From Phycisphaerales bacterium (lineage in GTDB: Bacteria; Planctomycetota; Phycisphaerae; Phycisphaerales; SM1A02): a stretch of 64,000 bases of DNA. This document shows positions 55,103-64,000 of the stretch, piece after piece. The position numbers were made by a program, and so were the translations under genes. The stretch is taken from contig JASMLR010000004.1 in the NCBI GenBank assembly GCA_030748575.1, positions 1-64,000 of the forward strand, given 5' to 3'. How positions within the stretch are numbered: position 1 is the stretch's first letter; every line of letters begins with the position of its first letter. Under the pieces are notes generated by a model. That model saw only the letters and a program-made list of their open reading frames with translations. It was not told where the DNA came from and searched no databases.

Positions 55103-55723
55103 GTGCTTGCCCGCTTGACCGGCCAACTCGAATCCGTGTGCGATGACCGCGTCCAGGTGGCCGTCGGGCCGATGCTGGTCGACGTCTACGTCCCCGGCAG
55201 CGATGTCGATGGCCTGCACGGGCGGGTGGGCGAGCCGGTCACGCTGCACACGCTGCTCGTGCTCGAAGGCATCGGTCAGGGCACGTCCATGGTGCCCCGA
55301 CTCATTGGCTTCGCTTCGCCTCAGGACCGGGCGTTCTTCGAACTCTTCACGACGGTCAAGAACATCGGCCAACGCAAGGCACTTCGAGCGTTGCAGGCGC
55401 CCGCGCGGGACCTCGCGGCGGCCATCGCCCGCAGAGATGTGACGTACCTCGTTGCGCTGCCGGAGATCGGCAAGCGTACGGCCGAGACGATCATCGCGGA
55501 ACTCTCGGGCAAAGTGGACGCCTGGCTCAGCGGCGCTGCGGCGACCATCGAGCCCGGCCCCGGCCCCGCCAGCGGCACGCCCGCGGCCGATGCCGTCACG
55601 ATGCTTGTCGCGCTGGGAGAGCGGCCCGACGCGGCCCGGCAGTTGGTCGAGCGAGCTGTGGCGAGCCATCCCGAACTCGACTCGCCCGAAGACATCCTGT
55701 CGGTAGTGATGGCCTCGAGGTGA
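55103..55723 (+). CDS. ruvA: Holliday junction DNA helicase subunit RuvA
   Basis: Binds four-way junctions and loads RuvB, 206 aa. GTG 55103 was chosen because the protein then begins VLARLTGQLES, aligning with the family MIxxLxGxL start. Domain I ends near LIGFASPQDRAFFELFTTVKNIG. The two helix-hairpin-helix motifs are VKNIGQRKALRAL and LPEIGKRTAETIIAEL. Domain III (ADAVTMLVALGERPDAARQLVERAV) binds RuvB. No ruvB or ruvC is adjacent, and recJ and ruvX elsewhere in the window are the only related genes. Confidence 0.93.
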   Translation: MLARLTGQLESVCDDRVQVAVGPMLVDVYVPGSDVDGLHGRVGEPVTLHTLLVLEGIGQGTSMVPRLIGFASPQDRAFFELFTTVKNIGQRKALRALQAPARDLAAAIARRDVTYLVALPEIGKRTAETIIAELSGKVDAWLSGAAATIEPGPGPASGTPAADAVTMLVALGERPDAARQLVERAVASHPELDSPEDILSVVMASR

Positions 55724-55728
55724 GCCGT

Positions 55729-56481
55729 TCAGCCGAGGATCAGCGGCATGGGTTCATCGACGCAGGGCCATCCGCTGGCTGCGGCAATGCGGCGGCGAAG
55801 GTCGTCCGCGACTTCGGCAGCGGCGTCTGATCGGTCAAACCGGATCGGCTCAAGAAACTCGACGCGACTTCGCCCTCGCCCGGCAATGGACGCGAGCATG
55901 CCGTCGACGTCCGGAGTGCCCGAGATCCAGCACGGGACAACGCGGGCGCGGGTGCGGGCCGCCAGCAGCCCGACGCCTTCCTGAAACGGCCGAATCGACC
56001 CCGGCGGCCGGGTGATTCGTCCCTCCGGAAAGACGCCGATGACGCCGCCCGACCGGAGTATGCCCATGGCCCTGCGGAGCGCCCGGGCGTCCGCGTCGGC
56101 ACGGTTGACCGGAATGACGCGAACCAGCCGCCAGATGTCTTCGGTGCCGGCGGCCATCATGTCCCGAGCCATCATCCAGTGAATCATGGTGGACGTTGCC
56201 GATTGCACCAGCAGGGGGTCAACGCCCCCCGTGTGATTGGCCACAATGATCACCGGTCCGGCTGCCATCGCCTCGTTCAGGTGGGCGACGCCGTGAACCT
56301 CCAGGTGCTGCCGCCAGCGGAGCCACCGGGTGGACGCCCACCACGCCAGCCCGAGCGTCGCGTCGCCGCCCGGACCCCTGCGCAGCCGGGGCACGATGCA
56401 GAGCCACCACCCTGCAGCCAGCACGGCCCATCCTGCCGGAATCCACAGCCAGAGCCAGGTCGCCGGTTCGGTCGCCTCCAT
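55729..56481 (-). CDS. PlsC-family 1-acylglycerol-3-phosphate acyltransferase-like protein
   Basis: Membrane acyltransferase, 250 aa from ATG 56481. The N-terminal helix ([18 protein letters not shown]) is followed by the block I motif [13 protein letters not shown] (H-x4-D) and block [24 protein letters not shown] is the block IV region. The motifs are intact, so lysophosphatidate or a related acceptor is likely, but the substrate cannot be read. A TAGGGT box sits 7 bases before the start (56494-56489). It is convergent with ruvA (5 bases apart) and divergent from carB. Confidence 0.87.
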   Translation of the reverse strand: MEATEPATWLWLWIPAGWAVLAAGWWLCIVPRLRRGPGGDATLGLAWWASTRWLRWRQHLEVHGVAHLNEAMAAGPVIIVANHTGGVDPLLVQSATSTMIHWMMARDMMAAGTEDIWRLVRVIPVNRADADARALRRAMGILRSGGVIGVFPEGRITRPPGSIRPFQEGVGLLAARTRARVVPCWISGTPDVDGMLASIAGRGRSRVEFLEPIRFDRSDAAAEVADDLRRRIAAASGWPCVDEPMPLILG

Positions 56482-56542
56482 GGCAGGCACCCTAGCACCG
56501 CCGAGCATTCTGCTACCTTCCGCCAAATCCGGTTCCCCGCCA

Positions 56543-60010
<3,468 letters not shown>

Positions 60011-60109
60011 TGATCCTCCCATGCTCCTCCACACCCCCGTACCCCCGCGGGGCCGGCGGCCTTTGCGCCGCGTGAGCGGCGTGGGCCGCGCTGCTATCCT
60101 TCTCGCCCC

Positions 60110-61282
60110 ATGCCCACCTGGCTGCCGCAGTTCATCACGTCCATGGTTGTCATTCTCGTCGTGTTGCACATGTGCCTCGGCGCGGCGGCGTATCTGATTC
60201 TGCTTGAGCGCAAGGTGTGCGCGTGGGCCCAGGACCGGATCGGACCGAACCGGGTGGGCCCCATGGGCATGCTGCAACCACTGGCCGACGGGCTGAAGCT
60301 GTTCTTCAAGGAGGAGTTCCTGCCTCGCGGCGTCGACCGGGCACTCTTCATCATGGCGCCTGCATTGACTGTGATTCCCGCGATGATCGGCTTTGTCGTG
60401 ATCCCCTGGGGCGGATTCCTGGATGTTGGTGACGGCCAGACGGTCGCCATCATGGGGGCCGACATCAACATCGGAGTCATCTATCTGGTCGCGGCGGCCT
60501 CACTGGGCGTCTACGGCGTCGGGCTCGGTGGGTGGGCCTCCAACAACAAGTACAGTTTCCTGGGGGGCCTGCGGGCGACCGCCCAGATGATCTCGTATGA
60601 GATCCCCATGGGGCTTGCCCTGCTCTGCGTGGTGCTGACGGCGGGCACGCTGCTTCCTCAGGAGATCGTTCGGCTGCAACTGGAGGGGCAGTGGTTCATC
60701 CTGCAGCAGCCGATTGCGGCGATCCTCTTCTATATCTGCATGCTGGCCGAGTCGGGCCGCGCGCCCTTTGATCTGGCCGAAGCCGAGCAGGAGCTCATCG
60801 GAGGCTGGCACACCGAGTACTCGTCGATGAAGTGGGCCCTCTTCTTCATGGGCGAGTACATCCACGTGGTCATCGGCAGCGCGTTCTTCGCGACGCTCTT
60901 CCTGGGCGGGTGGTCGCTCAACCCGGTGACGGGCTGGGATCTGGCCCAGACGGGCGGGATCTGGCTGATTCTGCTGCAGTTCGGCATCGTGCTGGGCAAG
61001 GTGTTCCTGCTCGTCTTCCTGACGATGATGATTCGCTGGACCCTCCCCCGATTCCGGTTTGACCAACTGATGCGGCTTGCATGGGAGGGATTGATCCCGA
61101 TCGCCCTGCTCGTGCTGCTCATGACCAGTGTCTTCGTGTACCTCGGCTGGACCCCATGGCTCTGGGCCGGGTCGCTCGGGTGCGTTGCGCTGGTGTGGCT
61201 GGTGCTGCCCTGGATGCCGGGGCAGTCCGGGTCCAATCACAAGATCGGGCTGATCGGCAGCCGATTCAGCCCGCCGGCCTGA
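60110..61282 (+). CDS. nuoH: NADH-quinone oxidoreductase subunit H
   Basis: Membrane subunit of complex I at the quinone-channel entrance, 390 aa, eight to nine helices. Motifs: LLERKVCAWAQDRIGPNRVGPMGMLQPLADGLKLFFKEEF (the classic NuoH N-terminal loop), then YEIPMGLAL, AESGRAPFDLAEAEQELIGGWHTEYSSMKWALFFMGEY, and RFDQLMRLAWEGLIPIAL. It is complete and well conserved. No other nuo gene is within the window on either side: carB lies upstream, and a small unknown gene and a porin lie downstream. A TATCCT box lies 9 bases before the ATG. Complex I genes must lie elsewhere. Confidence 0.96.
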   Translation: MPTWLPQFITSMVVILVVLHMCLGAAAYLILLERKVCAWAQDRIGPNRVGPMGMLQPLADGLKLFFKEEFLPRGVDRALFIMAPALTVIPAMIGFVVIPWGGFLDVGDGQTVAIMGADINIGVIYLVAAASLGVYGVGLGGWASNNKYSFLGGLRATAQMISYEIPMGLALLCVVLTAGTLLPQEIVRLQLEGQWFILQQPIAAILFYICMLAESGRAPFDLAEAEQELIGGWHTEYSSMKWALFFMGEYIHVVIGSAFFATLFLGGWSLNPVTGWDLAQTGGIWLILLQFGIVLGKVFLLVFLTMMIRWTLPRFRFDQLMRLAWEGLIPIALLVLLMTSVFVYLGWTPWLWAGSLGCVALVWLVLPWMPGQSGSNHKIGLIGSRFSPPA

Positions 61283-61360
61283 TCTCAGGCTCCAGATCTG
61301 ATCTCAGGCCCCCCGGTCTCAACCCCACTGGTCTCAACCCCCACTGGTCTCAACCCCCCC
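61279..61360 (+). repeat. Short imperfect tandem repeat after nuoH
   Basis: Five degenerate copies of a 14-19-base unit, CTGRTCTCA followed by C-rich sequence. The first overlaps the nuoH stop codon and the last three are nearly identical (CTGGTCTCAACCCCCA type). It looks like a slipped-strand minisatellite tract. The copies have no palindromic structure, so this is neither a CRISPR array nor a REP. Confidence 0.7.
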
Positions 61361-61378
61361 GGGGCCTGATCGGGCCGC

Positions 61379-61384
61379 TATCGT
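61379..61384 (+). promoter_or_regulatory. Putative -10 box of the small unknown gene
   Basis: TATCGT, 8 bases before ATG 61393, matching the pattern of the other leaderless genes. Confidence 0.35.
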
Positions 61385-61392
61385 TGCCAGCC

Positions 61393-61572
61393 ATGCGTGC
61401 CCTGCACATCCTGCTCGGCCTGTTTCGGCTGCTGGTGATCACCCGTGGACGGGTGTGGGGTCCATGGTGGGCGTGGCGGCGGCAGACCGCCTTCGGGGAC
61501 GATTCGCCGCCCCCGGCCATGCGGCGGGCCGCCATGCGACACTTTTTTGCCTGGATCTGGCGCATGCCCTGA
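61393..61572 (+). CDS. Small basic protein, unknown
   Basis: 59 aa, very rich in Arg and Trp: MRALHILLGLFRLLVITRG, then WGPWWAWRRQTAFG, then RRAAMRHFFAWIWRMP. A hydrophobic first helix and a second amphipathic Arg/Trp helix suggest a membrane-peripheral protein. The TAFGDD...PPPAMRRAA layout looks constrained. The gene has its own TANNNT box, and a perfect palindrome GCCCCT/AGGGGC (61626-61639) follows. I do not recognise a family. Comparative conservation would decide whether it is real. Confidence 0.45.
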   Translation: MRALHILLGLFRLLVITRGRVWGPWWAWRRQTAFGDDSPPPAMRRAAMRHFFAWIWRMP

Positions 61573-61983
61573 GGACCCAATGCTGGTTATCAGACCCGGA
61601 TTTGTGGCCGTGTGGCCCGCCATGTGCCCCTCGAGGGGCCGCAAAGGCGGGGATTCCGGGCCTGGGGGGCCTGCGGAACGGGAAATCGCTCTGGAGAGAG
61701 ATTCTCGGGGCCTCGTAACCTCCTGCTTGCGCTGGACTTACGGCGGCTGCCGCGGGGGTGCAGCGGGAATGTTCAGAGAAAGTTGGCCGTGGGGTGGTAG
61801 GCGGAGTCGATCTCAGTATCATCCTCGCCTTCAACGGATCGGCCGCAGTTGGCCGATAGGCGATGAATCGGATCCGTGGTGGCCTGTTCCGTTGGGCATC
61901 ACGGGAGGAATGGTTAGTTCTCGGGTGCTCACGTCCCTCGTTGGGAACGACTGGCAGCACTCGGTAAACAGGAGAGTCGTACG
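61573..61983 (+). promoter_or_regulatory. 411-base leader region of the porin gene
   Basis: No credible gene. It contains the palindrome GCCCCTCGAGGGGC (61626-61639), probably the end of the small upstream gene, and a stem-loop ATCGGCC/GGCCGAT with a 6-base loop (61838-61857) that could fold in the porin 5' leader. A strong AGGAG lies 9 bases before the porin ATG. Porin genes often have long regulated leaders, but I recognise no specific regulator site. Confidence 0.45.
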
Positions 61984-63450
61984 ATGAGTTTTGCGACCAA
62001 GGCAGGCATCTTTGTAGGTGCTGCCGCATTCAGCGGGATGGCTGTCGCCGGTACTGGCGATGCCTCTAACGACCTGCAGTCTCGCCTTGAGGCCGCAGAA
62101 GCAAAGATCGCCGAGATGTCGGCCCAGCAGAACAGCGATTGGCTCACCGAGCAGCGCAGCGAGCAGATCCGTGGCATCGTCCAGGATGTTCTCGCCGACG
62201 CCGACACGCGTGCCAGTCTTCAGGGCAATGGCGCCACATCCGGCTACAACGATGGCTTCTTCGTCCAGAGTGCTGACGGCAAGTGGTCCGTCAAGATCAA
62301 CGGTCTCTTCCAAGAGCGTTGGAACCTCGGTCACCAGAGCGGTGGCGGTGCGGGCTTCAACCCGGTCGATCCCGGCGGCAACTACAACACTGCCTTCGGC
62401 TTCGAGACCACTCGTGCAGCGTTGAACTTCTCCGGCGAGCTCGCCGGCATTGCGTTCTACAACGCGCGTCTTGACTGGTCGCCCTACAACGGCAACACCA
62501 ACGTCTACAACTTCAACGCCAACACCGGCGCTGGTCTCTCGAACGATCCGCTCGAGTGGGCCTACGGCGGCTGGCACGTCAACGACAGCATGTCGGTCCA
62601 GATTGGCCGTCAGAAGTTCGATGTCATGCGAGGCTTCATGGTCAACGCTGAAGATCAGCAGGCCATCGAGCGGTCGTCCCAGACCTACTACTGGAACACC
62701 TCCGCGATCACCAACGGCATCAAGCTCGTCGGCACCGGCGATCAGATGCGTTGGAACGCGATGTTCTCCAATGGTTCCGGTTCGGCGCTCGGTGGCAACG
62801 CCGGCAACAACGCCTGGAACGCCAACGCGCATGGTTGGGCCGTCACGGGCCGCCTCGGCATCCTCCTGCAGGGCGACTGGAGCCAGTTCGATCGCATCGG
62901 TTCGTCCAAGGGCGAGACCGACGGCATGCTCCTGGGCATTGGTGCCGGATACCTCCGGAACCAGAACCAGTCCGAGGACAACTGGATTGTCTCGGCAGAC
63001 CTCTCCTATGAGGCCGACGGCTGGAACGCCTACGGTGCTGTGACCGCCGGCAACAACAACAACACCCCTGGTGTTGCGTGGTCCCCGGAAGCCCAGGACG
63101 GCAACGATGGCACCTCCATGGGTTGGGAAGTTGGCGCTGGTTGCTACCTCGCCGAGGACACCGAGCTGTATTGCCGGTGGCAGTGGCTCTCCCCCGGCGT
63201 CGCAGCCGGCTGGGGTGGCAGCGATGGCCCGAGCTCCAAGCTCAACATCGCCACGATTGGTGTCAACCACTACATCGCGGGTCCCAACACCAAGCTCAGT
63301 GCTGACTGGAGCTGGTGCTTCACGGATCCCTCGCTCGCCAACACCATTGGTGGTGGTGCGTGGGGCTACACCGGTTGGTGGGACAGCGCTGCTGGCCAGA
63401 CCACTGGCAGCCTCTGGCTCCTTCGGACCCAGCTGCAGATCAGCTTCTGA
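61984..63450 (+). CDS. Outer-membrane porin with N-terminal coiled coil (OprO/OprP-like)
   Basis: 488 aa, signal peptide ending near GMAVAG. A short coiled coil (LQSRLEAAEAKIAEMSAQQ, residues about 32-51) precedes a long beta-barrel of alternating Asn/Gly/Trp/Tyr strands. It ends in Phe (LRTQLQISF), as outer-membrane barrels do. The FQERWNLGHQSGG and PLEWAYGGWHVNDSMSVQIGRQKFDV patterns resemble phosphate-selective or general planctomycete porins, and the coiled coil recalls trimeric porin anchors. Codons are strongly C-ending and the ribosome-binding site is strong, so expression is probably high. It is supported by lpxK and hldE evidence of an outer membrane. Confidence 0.8.
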   Translation: MSFATKAGIFVGAAAFSGMAVAGTGDASNDLQSRLEAAEAKIAEMSAQQNSDWLTEQRSEQIRGIVQDVLADADTRASLQGNGATSGYNDGFFVQSADGKWSVKINGLFQERWNLGHQSGGGAGFNPVDPGGNYNTAFGFETTRAALNFSGELAGIAFYNARLDWSPYNGNTNVYNFNANTGAGLSNDPLEWAYGGWHVNDSMSVQIGRQKFDVMRGFMVNAEDQQAIERSSQTYYWNTSAITNGIKLVGTGDQMRWNAMFSNGSGSALGGNAGNNAWNANAHGWAVTGRLGILLQGDWSQFDRIGSSKGETDGMLLGIGAGYLRNQNQSEDNWIVSADLSYEADGWNAYGAVTAGNNNNTPGVAWSPEAQDGNDGTSMGWEVGAGCYLAEDTELYCRWQWLSPGVAAGWGGSDGPSSKLNIATIGVNHYIAGPNTKLSADWSWCFTDPSLANTIGGGAWGYTGWWDSAAGQTTGSLWLLRTQLQISF

Positions 63451-63483
63451 TCTGACCTGCTGAGTTCACTGATCTGATCTTCA

Positions 63484-63520
63484 CAGCCCCCTCGGCCGCA
63501 TGGCCGAGGGGGCTGTTCTT
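63484..63520 (+). terminator. Terminator of the porin gene
   Basis: Perfect 14-bp stem CAGCCCCCTCGGCC/GGCCGAGGGGGCTG with a GCAT loop, followed by TTCTT. It fits a highly expressed single-gene transcript. Confidence 0.92.
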
Positions 63521-63588
63521 GTGAGGCCCATGTCTTGTGAGGCCCATGCTGCTGCGGCCGGCCGCCTGTGGCCGAGGTACCATCCGGC

Positions 63589-64000
63589 ATGGCACTTCCA
63601 AGTCAATCAATGTCCGGTGGAGGTCGAGGCCGCTCGATGATGTCGAGCCGCCGCAAGCGCCGCCGAGGGGGTCCCTTCCTGATGGTGCTGGTGCTCGCGG
63701 CGATCGCAGCGGCCACGTGGTGGCTGTGGCCCGAGGACCGAAGCCCGAGCGAGCCTCCCGAGGCCGGCGTCTCCGATCCGATGGCGGAGGTGTCGGCTCC
63801 GGACCGCGGCGATGCGGCGACGCGTTCAGCGCGGCTGCATCCCCAGAGTTCGCCGCCCGTGGCCACCACGTCGCCGCCGGCCGCTGAGCCTGCCCCGCCG
63901 CCTGCGCTGCCGCCCGCGCCGCAGGCAGCGGCCACCCGGACGCCGCCCGTGGCAACTGACCCTCCGGCCGCCACGCCGCCGGCGGATACGCCTGCCCCGC
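63589..64000 (+). CDS. Membrane-anchored Pro/Ala-rich protein, N-terminal part only
   Basis: The open frame continues past the window edge without a stop (137 codons seen). After a basic region (SRRKRRRGG) comes one membrane helix (FLMVLVLAAIAAATWWLW), then an acidic stretch and a long Pro/Ala/Thr-rich linker. This is a type II or signal-anchor protein with an extracytoplasmic C-terminal domain outside the window. Such linkers precede LysM, SPOR or L,D-transpeptidase domains in related bacteria, but nothing here identifies which. A TACCAT box lies 5 bases before the ATG. Confidence 0.6.
   Translation, partial: MALPSQSMSGGGRGRSMMSSRRKRRRGGPFLMVLVLAAIAAATWWLWPEDRSPSEPPEAGVSDPMAEVSAPDRGDAATRSARLHPQSSPPVATTSPPAAEPAPPPALPPAPQAAATRTPPVATDPPAATPPADTPAP

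Noticed and set aside
61279-61360. Tandem units considered as a CRISPR array
   Set aside because: Units are 14-19 bases, directly adjacent, without unique spacers or cas genes.

Overview
The window is GC-rich, tightly packed, Gram-negative-type DNA. It most resembles a marine planctomycete of the class Phycisphaerae. The evidence is an alternative complex III (ACIII) operon joined to a caa3-type oxidase, CD-x-x-G-x-x-D-x-C repeat proteins with dockerin-like C-termini, prepilin-type secreted proteins, DUF1573 and DUF3179 proteins, and lipid A and heptose genes that imply an outer membrane. The assignment rests on gene content read by eye, not on a search.

Layout. 1-3.1 kb: tmRNA (tag ANTQYALAA) on the minus strand, then a secreted gingipain-like protease. 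3.2-11.1 kb: short adenylate kinase and recJ in divergent orientation, then a minus-strand operon of NfeD1b, short NfeD, FloA and two CNNM/CBS membrane proteins. 11.1-14.3 kb: two prepilin-like proteins with a clear terminator between them, and a RidA-family protein. 14.3-20.6 kb: a Ser/Thr kinase, then a translationally coupled envelope operon (GT9 glycosyltransferase, Maf, LpxK, HldE) and a DUF2470 protein. 20.8-24.2 kb: a large secreted pappalysin-like metalloprotease with repeats, a beta-propeller and a dockerin-like end. 24.2-32.4 kb: fused AroDE, AroC, ClpB, a DUF1573 protein, a cobalamin-binding-type protein and a TatD nuclease.

32.4-46.7 kb is the centrepiece: actABCDEF, a small one-helix protein, SCO, then oxidase subunits II, I, III, IV and a second subunit III. 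Together these encode a quinol-to-oxygen electron transfer chain: ACIII oxidises quinol, and electrons pass through its c-type haems and the haem c and CuA of subunit II to the haem-copper site. 46.7-53.5 kb: an M1 aminopeptidase, DUF3179, CtaB and CtaA (haem O and haem A synthesis, serving the oxidase) and a degenerate 6-phosphogluconolactonase-like protein. 53.5-64 kb: a structured inverted-repeat element, RuvX, ManC, RuvA, an acyltransferase, CarB, an isolated NuoH, a small unknown protein, a porin and the start of a proline-rich membrane-anchored protein.

Many transcription units begin with a TANNNT box only 5-9 bases before the start codon and have no Shine-Dalgarno sequence, which suggests widespread leaderless mRNAs. 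Genes inside operons usually overlap (ATGA) or carry a purine-rich ribosome-binding site. No CRISPR array, insertion sequence, prophage or canonical tRNA was found. No wholly new multi-gene system could be demonstrated. The strongest undescribed-looking items are the inverted-repeat element between two stop codons, the leaderless promoter pattern, and the small unknown proteins next to ACIII and nuoH.
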